Assembly: GCA_937897265.1 (NCBI GenBank)
Contig: CALCPT010000317.1
Coordinates: forward strand, 1-13,455
Reading direction: 5' to 3'
DNA from: an uncultured Alcaligenaceae bacterium
GTDB lineage: Bacteria; Pseudomonadota; Gammaproteobacteria; Burkholderiales; Burkholderiaceae_B
DNA: 13,455 bases
The notes under the pieces were generated by a model, which had not been told where the DNA came from, ran no database searches, and saw only the letters and a list, made by a program, of their open reading frames with translations. This document shows positions 1 to 6,134 of this stretch, piece by piece. Position 1 is the stretch's first letter, and every line of letters begins with the position of its first letter. Position numbers and translations under genes: made by a program.

Positions 1-1
1 C

Positions 2-496
2 ATGACTGATCTGACCGATGCCGAAGCGGCCGATATCATCGCGACGGCCGCAGAGCTTGCCGATGTCGCCCGGGTGGCGACGCTCAGCCATTTCCGCTCT
101 GCCGGCTTGTCTGCCGAGACAAAGATCGACGGCGGCTTCGATCCGGTTACCGTCGCTGACCGCCTGTCCGAGGACCGCATGCGCGAGGTTCTGGCCCGCC
201 GCCGGCCCCACGACGGTGTTCTGGGCGAGGAACGCGGCAGCATCGCCGGCACCTCGGGGCTGACCTGGGTGCTGGACCCGATTGATGGCACGCGCGGCTA
301 CCTGTCCGGCACGCCGACCTGGGGTGTTCTGATTGCCGTGGCGGATCAAAGCGGTCCGATTTACGGGGTCATCGACCAGCCCTTCATCGGTGAACGGTTC
401 GAAGGCGGTCTTGGGCGGGCCGAGGTTACCGGACCAATGGGGCGGTTCGATCTGCGCTGCCGTCCGGCCCGCGCTTTGGCCGATGCCATTGTGGCC
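2..496 (+). other. HisN-like / inositol monophosphatase-family fragment, 3' truncated at a chimeric junction
   Basis: Residues 1 to about 160 match the start and metal site of the histidinol-phosphatase (HisN)/inositol monophosphatase family: FDPVTVADR (46-54), the GEE metal-binding motif (75-77) and LDPIDGTRGY (91-100, ligands D92 and D95), followed by TPTWGVLIA and VIDQPFIGERFEGG. This pattern is typical of Rhodobacterales HisN-like proteins. Family members run to roughly 260 residues and need a C-terminal WD-type aspartate that never appears, so this part could not be a working phosphatase. The switch to decarboxylase sequence falls between about 470 and 510. It cannot be fixed exactly, because RALADAIV fits both families. 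Base composition and codon choice (GCC, GGC, CTG, GTC) differ visibly from everything downstream, which suggests another genome. The ATG at 2 fits the expected HisN start; nothing upstream is visible. Confidence 0.72.
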
Positions 497-2659
497 GAGG
501 GCTTGGAAGTTTTGGGGGTGACCAGTTACGGCGACTTGTCGCAATTTGCACAACAGCAAAGCCGCGCGAGTGCTTTCATCCTGTCGATTGATGATGAGGA
601 ATTCGATGTCGACTCCCCTGAGGATGTCGCGGGTGCGATTAAGAATTTACGCACGTTTATTGGCGAATTGCGTTTTCGTAACGCCGACATCCCAATCTAC
701 CTGTACGGCGAGACGCGCACCTCTGAACATATCCCCAACGATATTTTGCGCGAACTGCATGGCTTTATTCATATGTTTGAAGATACGCCTGAGTTTGTGG
801 CGCGCCATATCATTCGTGAAGCCCGTAGTTATGTAGACAGCCTGGCGCCACCGTTTTTTCGCGAGTTGGTCAAATACGCGCAAGATGGTTCGTATTCTTG
901 GCACTGTCCCGGGCATTCAGGTGGCGTTGCCTTCTTGAAAAGCCCGGTCGGGCAAATGTTTCACCAGTTTTTTGGTGAAAACATGTTGCGTGCTGACGTG
1001 TGTAATGCGGTTGATGAACTGGGCCAGTTGCTGGATCATACGGGGCCGATTGCAGAGTCTGAATTAAATGCTGCACGTATTTTTCATGCTGACCATTGCT
1101 ACTTTGTGACCAACGGCACCTCGACTTCAAACAAAGTCGTTTGGCACGCTAACGTTGCTGCCGATGACATCGTCGTGGTTGATCGCAATTGTCATAAGTC
1201 AATCTTGCATGCCATCACGATGACGGGTGCGATTCCGGTGTTTTTGCGCCCCACGCGTAACCATATGGGCATTATTGGGCCAATTCCGTTGGCCGAATTT
1301 GAGCTCGAAAGTATCCAGAAAAAAATTGATGCCAACCCGTTTGCCCGCAAGGTCAAAGATAAAAAACCACGCATCTTAACTTTGACCCAAAGCACCTACG
1401 ACGGTGTGATTTACAACGTCGAGATGATTAAAGACAAGCTTGGCGACACCATAGATACCTTGCACTTTGACGAGGCGTGGCTGCCGCATGCAGCGTTTCA
1501 TGAGTTTTATCAAGACATGCATGCGATTGGGCCTAATCGGCCTCGTAGTCGCAAAGCGATGGTGTTTGCCACCCATTCAACGCATAAGTTATTGGCTGGT
1601 ATTTCGCAGGCATCACAGATCATTGTGCAAGAACCCGAAACCCGTAAGCTTGACCGCAATATTTTTAACGAAGCGTATTTGATGCACACCTCAACCTCGC
1701 CACAGTACGCCATCATCGCCTCGTGCGACGTGGCTGCTGCAATGATGGAGGCCCCAGGTGGCTCTGCGTTGGTTGAAGAAAGTATTCGCGAAGCGCTGGA
1801 TTTTAGGCGCGCAATGCGTAAGGTAGATCTCGAGTACGGCGATGATGACTGGTGGTTTACCGTTTGGGGCCCCGACTATCTTGCGCCGCGTGGTGTGGGT
1901 GAGCAGGCCGACTGGGTCCTCAAATCGAATGATCATTGGCATGGCTTTGGCGATTTAGCCGAAGGTTTCAATATGCTTGATCCGATCAAGGCAACGATCG
2001 TGACGCCTGGCTTGGATATGTCGGGCAGTTTTGGTGAAACCGGTATCCCCGCAGCGCTAGTGTCCAAGTATTTGACCGAGCATGGCGTGGTGGTCGAAAA
2101 AACGGGTCTCTATTCGTTTTTTATCTTGTTCACGATTGGCATCACGAAGGGCCGCTGGAACACGCTGCTGACCGCGTTGCAGCAGTTCAAAGACGACTAC
2201 GATCGCAATCAGCCGATGTGGCGAATTTTGCCCGACTACTGCAAGGGGCATCGACAGTACGAACGTATGGGCTTGCGCGATCTTTGCCAGCAAATTCACG
2301 CTGAATACCGTAAACACGACGTGGCGCGGTTAACGACTGAGATGTACCTGAGCGATATGATCCCGGCGCTGAAACCCTCTGACGCATTTGCCCAGATGGC
2401 CCACCGGGAGGTTGAGCGTGTATCAATCGATCAACTCGAAGGTCGCGTGACCGGGGTGCTGTTGACGCCTTATCCTCCAGGTATTCCGTTGCTGATTCCC
2501 GGCGAGCGGTTCAATAAAACCATCGTGCAATATTTGCAGTTTGCGCGTTCGTTCAACGAAAAGTTTCCAGGCTTTGAAACCTATATTCATGGTTTAGCTG
2601 AAGAGATTTTGCCCAATGGCGAGAAACGTTATTACGTTGATTGCTTGCTTGAGCAGTAG
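2..2659 (+). CDS. Orn/Lys/Arg decarboxylase (biodegradative arginine decarboxylase type), N-terminus replaced by a HisN-like fragment
   Basis: From about residue 165 to the stop (TAG 2657-2659) this is a PLP-dependent fold-type I decarboxylase of the biodegradative arginine/lysine/ornithine family, a cytoplasmic enzyme that decarboxylates a basic amino acid to its amine. Visible in order: the CheY/flavodoxin-like wing domain (VTSYGDLSQFAQQ, from residue 173), the WHCPGHSGG motif (300-308), TNGTSTSNK (370-378), the aspartate expected to contact the PLP pyridine nitrogen in HFDEAW (D490), the Schiff-base lysine in THSTHK (K529), and the C-terminal domain ending in YYVDCLLEQ. Burkholderiales homologues, as I recall them, begin with roughly 35-40 residues (an MKFRFP..IIDEDFRSEN-like start) that are absent here. 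Instead residues 1 to ~160 are an unrelated phosphatase fragment in frame. The decarboxylase half looks intact, but the native start is missing. Substrate specificity cannot be read from the sequence. The decarboxylase identification is firm; the 885-aa protein as a natural product is doubtful. Confidence 0.88.
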   Translation: MTDLTDAEAADIIATAAELADVARVATLSHFRSAGLSAETKIDGGFDPVTVADRLSEDRMREVLARRRPHDGVLGEERGSIAGTSGLTWVLDPIDGTRGYLSGTPTWGVLIAVADQSGPIYGVIDQPFIGERFEGGLGRAEVTGPMGRFDLRCRPARALADAIVAEGLEVLGVTSYGDLSQFAQQQSRASAFILSIDDEEFDVDSPEDVAGAIKNLRTFIGELRFRNADIPIYLYGETRTSEHIPNDILRELHGFIHMFEDTPEFVARHIIREARSYVDSLAPPFFRELVKYAQDGSYSWHCPGHSGGVAFLKSPVGQMFHQFFGENMLRADVCNAVDELGQLLDHTGPIAESELNAARIFHADHCYFVTNGTSTSNKVVWHANVAADDIVVVDRNCHKSILHAITMTGAIPVFLRPTRNHMGIIGPIPLAEFELESIQKKIDANPFARKVKDKKPRILTLTQSTYDGVIYNVEMIKDKLGDTIDTLHFDEAWLPHAAFHEFYQDMHAIGPNRPRSRKAMVFATHSTHKLLAGISQASQIIVQEPETRKLDRNIFNEAYLMHTSTSPQYAIIASCDVAAAMMEAPGGSALVEESIREALDFRRAMRKVDLEYGDDDWWFTVWGPDYLAPRGVGEQADWVLKSNDHWHGFGDLAEGFNMLDPIKATIVTPGLDMSGSFGETGIPAALVSKYLTEHGVVVEKTGLYSFFILFTIGITKGRWNTLLTALQQFKDDYDRNQPMWRILPDYCKGHRQYERMGLRDLCQQIHAEYRKHDVARLTTEMYLSDMIPALKPSDAFAQMAHREVERVSIDQLEGRVTGVLLTPYPPGIPLLIPGERFNKTIVQYLQFARSFNEKFPGFETYIHGLAEEILPNGEKRYYVDCLLEQ

Positions 2660-2755
2660 GCGAGTTGATGGCGGCCTGTAGTTGGATCGCGCGTTCGAGG
2701 CAGTGCGTCGCTCAGTGGCGAGTTCAATCCAGCACTTTGTTTGTAGGTTGGTTCG

Positions 2756-3952
2756 ATGCAGCATTTTGATGTTGCGGTAATTGGCGCGGGGGCGGCCGGC
2801 ATGATGTGCGCGGCTGTCGCGGCGCAGCGTGGGCGTCGAGTCGTGTTGATTGATCACGCACAAAAACTGGCTGAAAAAATCCGCATCTCAGGCGGAGGCC
2901 GCTGCAACTTTACGAACCGCCGCGTGGGTCCTGAAAACTTTATTTCAGCAAACCCGCATTTCTGTAAGTCGGCGTTGGCAGGTTATTCGCCGCAAGACTT
3001 TATTGCACTCATGGCGCGTTACAACATTGCCTGGTACGAGAAGCACCGTGGGCAATTGTTTTGCGATCGCAGCAGCGAAGACATTATCGAGATGCTGCGT
3101 GCTGAGTGTGAGCTAGGCAATGTGCAATGGCGCATGCCTTGTACGGTGCAACAGATCACCCGCGTCGAGACTGGTAGCGAGGGTCGTTATGATCTTGCCA
3201 CTTCAGAAGGCCTCTTGCAGGCCGAAAAGCTTGTCATTGCCACGGGTGGTTTGGCGATTCCGCAACTCGGGGCAACCGACTACGGTTTAAAAATTGCGCG
3301 CCAATTCGGCTTAAAAGTTGTCGAACCTCGTCCCGCACTCGTCCCCTTGACCTTCGATGGTGTGCAATGGGCTGAATTCGGTGAACTGAGCGGGTTGGCC
3401 CTTGAAGCCAACATTTCAACCGGGACTGGTCGCAACGCGCCTGAGTTTCTTGAGGATGTCCTGTTTACGCATCGAGGCCTGTCAGGACCAGGTATTTTGC
3501 AGATTTCAAGCTATTGGCAACCAGGCGAGGCCATCCGGCTTGATCTAGCGCCCGGTCAGGATATGACGGCTGCGTTGCTCGAGGCGAAGTCGGGTGGGCG
3601 CCAACAATTGGGTAATTTGCTGGGTGGGCTTTGGCCAAAGCGCCTAGCTGAAAAGTGGCTCGGCGAGCAGGCTGCGCTGCGTGTTGCCGATGCACCCGAT
3701 CGCTTGCTACGAGAGCTAGGCGCACGCATACAGGGCTGGTCTCTGATCCCAGACGGTACCGCGGGCTATAAAAAGGCTGAAGTCATGCGCGGGGGCGTCG
3801 ACACCAAAGGGCTCGATCAACGCAGCATGCAGGCTAAAACGGTACCTGGCTTGCACTTTATTGGTGAAGCGGTCGACGTGACCGGCTGGTTAGGCGGCTA
3901 TAACTTTCAGTGGGCTTGGGCCTCTGCGGTGGCCTGTGGGCGCAGCCTTTAA
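2756..3952 (+). CDS. NAD(P)/FAD-dependent oxidoreductase, HI0933/YhiN (BaiN-like) family
   Basis: This is a flavoprotein of the HI0933 family (E. coli YhiN; some databases call it BaiN/RdsA-like), 398 residues, about the usual family length of 400. The N-terminal Rossmann motif VIGAGAAG (8-15) binds the FAD ADP moiety. It is followed by the family signature SGGGRCNFTN (45-54). The C-terminal part carries GYKKAEVMRGGV and then GLHFIGEAVDVTGWLGGYN, which closes the FAD site. The physiological substrate of this family is not established, so a specific reaction should not be assigned. The ATG at 2756 starts directly at the expected N-terminus; the ribosome-binding site before it is weak (AGG within TTGTAGGTTGG). 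It stands alone, 96 nt after the decarboxylase and about 500 nt before gcvT, with no clear hairpin terminator behind it. Confidence 0.92.
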   Translation: MQHFDVAVIGAGAAGMMCAAVAAQRGRRVVLIDHAQKLAEKIRISGGGRCNFTNRRVGPENFISANPHFCKSALAGYSPQDFIALMARYNIAWYEKHRGQLFCDRSSEDIIEMLRAECELGNVQWRMPCTVQQITRVETGSEGRYDLATSEGLLQAEKLVIATGGLAIPQLGATDYGLKIARQFGLKVVEPRPALVPLTFDGVQWAEFGELSGLALEANISTGTGRNAPEFLEDVLFTHRGLSGPGILQISSYWQPGEAIRLDLAPGQDMTAALLEAKSGGRQQLGNLLGGLWPKRLAEKWLGEQAALRVADAPDRLLRELGARIQGWSLIPDGTAGYKKAEVMRGGVDTKGLDQRSMQAKTVPGLHFIGEAVDVTGWLGGYNFQWAWASAVACGRSL

Positions 3953-4099
3953 CGAAAGACTCACCTCAGCTGAGCACGTTGGTGTTATCTCTTTGGCGTA
4001 CTCGGCATACTCCGCTCCCTCGCTTCGTCGTCACTTGCTGTGGGGTTTTAGTCTCGTTTTTAGCAAAAAAGTTAGACAGTCATTAGATTTCAGAGCGGG

Positions 4100-4129
4100 T
4101 TGTCCGAGGTCGTAGTTTCGCGGTACGAT
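4100..4129 (+). promoter_or_regulatory. Putative sigma70 promoter of the gcvTHP operon
   Basis: A -35-like TTGTCC (4100-4105) and a -10-like TACGAT (4124-4129) are separated by 18 nt; each matches the consensus at 4 of 6 positions. Predicted transcription would begin around 4136, shortly before aptamer I of the glycine riboswitch (P1 from 4145). That is where the leader must start, and this placement is the main support. The DNA from 3953 to 4099, between the flavoprotein gene and this promoter, holds no gene or clear hairpin that I can support; it contains only a short palindrome CTCAGCTGAG (3965-3974) and T- and A-rich patches at 4050-4072. Confidence 0.5.
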
Positions 4130-4144
4130 GGCAGGGCTGTGAAC

Positions 4145-4376
4145 GCAGTTTGCGGGAGAGTGCAGCGGGTAGCGCGTTTGTTGCCCTAGTTTGCCGCCGA
4201 AGGCGCAATTCGCCCAGAATCGCTCAGGCTTCCCATACCGCAATCTGCAATGTCGCGTGTTTTACAGGCATGCGACAACACAACACTCTGGAGAGACCCG
4301 CGGCCGGATGGCCACAACGGGCGCCGAAGGTGCACACCTGCTTCTTGCAGGGCAACTCTCAGGCAAAAGGACAGAG
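4145..4376 (+). promoter_or_regulatory. Tandem glycine riboswitch (two aptamers) in the gcvT leader
   Basis: Two glycine aptamers lie in series upstream of gcvT. Aptamer II (about 4286-4376) has the canonical elements: P1 CTCTG (4286-4290) with CAGAG (4372-4376), GGAGAG, GCGCCGAAGG (4321-4330), and CTCTCAGGCAAAAGGAC. Aptamer I (about 4145-4248) has CGGGAGAG, GCCGCCGAAGG (4193-4203) and CGCTCAGG; its P1 pairs TTGCGG (4150-4155) with CCGCAA (4238-4243), extended by GCAG (4145-4148) with CTGC (4245-4248). In aptamer I the strand after CAGG reads CTTCCCATA where aptamer II has CAAAAGGAC. The linker contains an extra hairpin (4251-4277). Such riboswitches bind glycine and normally switch gcv expression on when glycine is plentiful, which fits the genes downstream. 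Confidence 0.95.
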
Positions 4377-4448
4377 GGGCGAACGCTGGTGCAAACGCTA
4401 ACGTCAGACGTGGGCGTTTAAACCGTTCGTCCTTTGACTGTTCTGGAG
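4377..4448 (+). promoter_or_regulatory. Expression platform of the glycine riboswitch with hairpin and gcvT ribosome-binding site
   Basis: A nested hairpin follows aptamer II. The outer stem pairs 4377-4385 with 4424-4432 (9 bp, one G-U); the inner stem pairs AAACGC (4393-4398) with GCGTTT (4414-4419). No T-run follows (only TTT at 4433-4435), so it does not look like an intrinsic terminator, and translational control is more likely. The gcvT Shine-Dalgarno GGAG is at 4445-4448. The 3' strand of aptamer II P1, CAGAG (4372-4376), can also pair with TTCTG (4441-4445), which overlaps the first base of that site. Glycine-stabilised P1 and SD masking could therefore be mutually exclusive. That switch is inferred. 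Confidence 0.5.
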
Positions 4449-4455
4449 CTTTTCC

Positions 4456-5559
4456 ATGTCTGCTACTTTAAAACGCACCCCTTTGCACGAGACGCATGTC
4501 AAGGCCGGTGCGCGCATGGTCGATTTTGGTGGCTGGGATATGCCAGTTAACTACGGCTCGCAAATCGAAGAGCATCACGCTGTGCGGCGTGACGCGGGTA
4601 TTTTTGACGTCTCACACATGTTAAATGTTGATGTGACCGGCGCGGATGCCACTGCATTTTTACGTAGACTGGTTGCTAATGATGTCTCTAAGTTGACTCA
4701 GCCTGGCAAAGCGCTTTACACCTGTATGTTGAATCCACAGGGCGGCGTGATTGACGACCTGATCGTTTACTTTTTCACGGCCACGCAATGGCGCTTGGTG
4801 GTGAATGCGGGTACGGCAGATAAAGATATCGCCTGGATGCAGCGCGTGGCCGCAGCTGAAAAGTTTCAAGTCACCGTGACGCCCAGACGCGATCTGGCCA
4901 TGGTTGCAGTGCAGGGGCCAAACGCTCGTGCCAAGGTTTGGGCAGCGCGCCCAGCCTGGCAAGCGGCTACGCAAAATCTGGGTGTGTTCTGTGCTGCGGT
5001 CTTTGTGGGTGATGTATTGGTGGCCCGCACAGGCTACACCGGCGAAGATGGTTTTGAAATTGTCTTGCCGTCCACAGAAGTGGCCCAACTGTGGGCCGAC
5101 CTGATTGCTCAGGGAGTTCACCCCTGCGGCCTGGGCGCGCGCGATACGCTGCGCTTAGAGGCGGGTATGAATTTATACGGTCAGGATATGGATGAATTGA
5201 TTCATCCTAACCAAGCCGGTTTAACTTGGACGGTGTCCCTTAAAGACCCAGAGCGTTTCTTTATTGGCCGCAAGGCGCTTGAGCAGTTTGCGGACCCTAA
5301 AGTGTTTATTGGGCTCAAATTATTAGATCGCGGTGTGATGCGCGCACACATGGCGGTGCGCACCGATCACGGCTTGGGCGAGGTGACCAGCGGCACGATG
5401 TCACCTACGCTCGGTGTCTCGATTGGCTTCGCACGTTTGCCGCTAGGTGTCGAGGTGGGTGATCACATTGAGATTGATATTCGTGGCAAGTGGGTGCCTG
5501 CTGAGGTTTGCAAATTGCCCTTTGTTCGTCAGGGTGCTGAGGTCGTGCACGCGAAGTAA
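4456..5559 (+). CDS. gcvT: Aminomethyltransferase, glycine cleavage system T protein
   Basis: GcvT takes the aminomethyl group from the lipoyl arm of GcvH and transfers its carbon to tetrahydrofolate, giving 5,10-methylene-THF and ammonia. The protein has 367 residues, close to the 364 of E. coli GcvT. Visible signatures are [24 protein letters not shown] (8-31), [16 protein letters not shown] (40-55), [11 protein letters not shown] (96-106) with the catalytic aspartate D101, [12 protein letters not shown] (191-202) and [23 protein letters not shown] (225-247). The ATG at 4456 has GGAG at 4445-4448, 7 nt upstream, and follows a tandem glycine riboswitch, so expression is very probably glycine-responsive. 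It is first in the gcvT-gcvH-gcvP order usual in proteobacteria. Confidence 0.98.
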   Translation: MSATLKRTPLHETHVKAGARMVDFGGWDMPVNYGSQIEEHHAVRRDAGIFDVSHMLNVDVTGADATAFLRRLVANDVSKLTQPGKALYTCMLNPQGGVIDDLIVYFFTATQWRLVVNAGTADKDIAWMQRVAAAEKFQVTVTPRRDLAMVAVQGPNARAKVWAARPAWQAATQNLGVFCAAVFVGDVLVARTGYTGEDGFEIVLPSTEVAQLWADLIAQGVHPCGLGARDTLRLEAGMNLYGQDMDELIHPNQAGLTWTVSLKDPERFFIGRKALEQFADPKVFIGLKLLDRGVMRAHMAVRTDHGLGEVTSGTMSPTLGVSIGFARLPLGVEVGDHIEIDIRGKWVPAEVCKLPFVRQGAEVVHAK

Positions 5560-5580
5560 GCCACCTCAGAAATGAGTGGC
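5560..5580 (+). other. Small hairpin directly after the gcvT stop codon
   Basis: GCCAC (5560-5564) and TCA (5566-5568) pair with TGA (5573-5575) and GTGGC (5576-5580), leaving C5565 bulged and a GAAA tetraloop at 5569-5572. No T-tract follows, so I do not call it a terminator. It could stabilise or mark the 3' end of a processed gcvT message, or attenuate read-through into gcvH. Confidence 0.35.
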
Positions 5581-5584
5581 TCGC

Positions 5585-5679
5585 GTTGTCAGTGACACGA
5601 ACTGCGAATAAAAAAGTTGTCAGTAATAAGAGCTGTGAGCAAAACAAGTTTTAAGTGATACGAGCTGCCATACATCCAA
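5585..5679 (+). repeat. Three imperfect tandem repeats of ~32 nt between gcvT and gcvH
   Basis: Units run 5585-5615, 5616-5647 and about 5648-5679. Units 1 and 2 both open with GTTGTCAGT, and unit 3 opens with GTTTTAAGTGA. A central core (GACACGAACTG, ATAAGAGCTG, GATACGAGCTG) recurs at the same offset in all three, and units 1 and 2 then turn A-rich. They fill most of the 184-nt gcvT-gcvH spacer. No coding sequence is evident in the spacer. Function is unknown: decayed duplication, protein-binding array or transcript-processing element are all possible. Confidence 0.5.
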
Positions 5680-5743
5680 GATTTTTCATTTCCACACTTT
5701 GTTTTTCGACTGTATCGAACCCCAAAATTTTCAGGAGACTTTC

Positions 5744-6124
5744 ATGAGCATTCCTAACGATCGTAAATACGCAGCGAGCCACGAATGGATTAAGGCCGAG
5801 GGCGATGTCATGTTGGTCGGTATTACTGGCCCTGCGCAAGAGCAGCTTGGTGATTTGGTTTTTGTGGGCGACGTAAAAGTGGGCGCCAAACTTGCAGCGG
5901 GCGCGACTGCAGGCGTTGTTGAGTCAGTCAAAGCGGCCTCTGATATTTACGCGCCTGTCGCGGGTGAAATCGTTGGCTTTAACGAGGCGTTGAACGACGC
6001 GCCCGAAGCCATTAACGCTTCGCCCTACAACACTTGGATTTTCAAAATCAAGGCGAATAACCCAGCCGACGTTGATGGCTTGCTCGATGCAGCAGGCTAT
6101 CAGGCTGTCGCTGACGCAGGTTAA
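5744..6124 (+). CDS. gcvH: Glycine cleavage system H protein (lipoyl carrier)
   Basis: GcvH is the small lipoylated shuttle of the glycine cleavage complex, moving the aminomethyl intermediate from GcvP to GcvT. At 126 residues it is the normal family length. Diagnostic stretches are [10 protein letters not shown] (8-17), [16 protein letters not shown] (26-41) and [19 protein letters not shown] (58-76), where K63 is the lipoyl-bearing lysine. The start is the ATG at 5744, not an in-frame ATG upstream at 5699: AGGAG at 5733-5737 lies 6 nt before it and the protein then begins [10 protein letters not shown] as expected. The 184-nt gap from gcvT is wide for this operon and contains the tandem repeats. 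gcvP follows after 10 nt. Confidence 0.97.
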   Translation: MSIPNDRKYAASHEWIKAEGDVMLVGITGPAQEQLGDLVFVGDVKVGAKLAAGATAGVVESVKAASDIYAPVAGEIVGFNEALNDAPEAINASPYNTWIFKIKANNPADVDGLLDAAGYQAVADAG

Positions 6125-6134
6125 GGCAACCATT

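Noticed and set aside
2..2659. A genuine bifunctional phosphatase-decarboxylase fusion enzyme
   Set aside because: Both halves lack essential family parts at the seam and composition changes there; a chimeric assembly explains it better, so it is reported as a junction anomaly.
3965..3974. CTCAGCTGAG as a terminator of the flavoprotein gene
   Set aside because: It is a palindrome with no loop and no T-run behind it, so it cannot form an intrinsic terminator hairpin.
4377..4435. The expression-platform hairpin as a Rho-independent terminator
   Set aside because: Only three T residues follow the stem, too few for intrinsic termination.
4150..4471. Short overlapping open frames across the glycine riboswitch
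   Set aside because: They overlap strongly conserved riboswitch structure in several frames and have no protein similarity.
4660..5121. A 153-aa open frame on the minus strand inside gcvT
   Set aside because: It is the antisense shadow of a well-supported gene, with no recognisable domain or ribosome-binding site.
5585..5679. A short CRISPR array
   Set aside because: The units are contiguous and diverged with no distinct spacers, and no cas gene is nearby.
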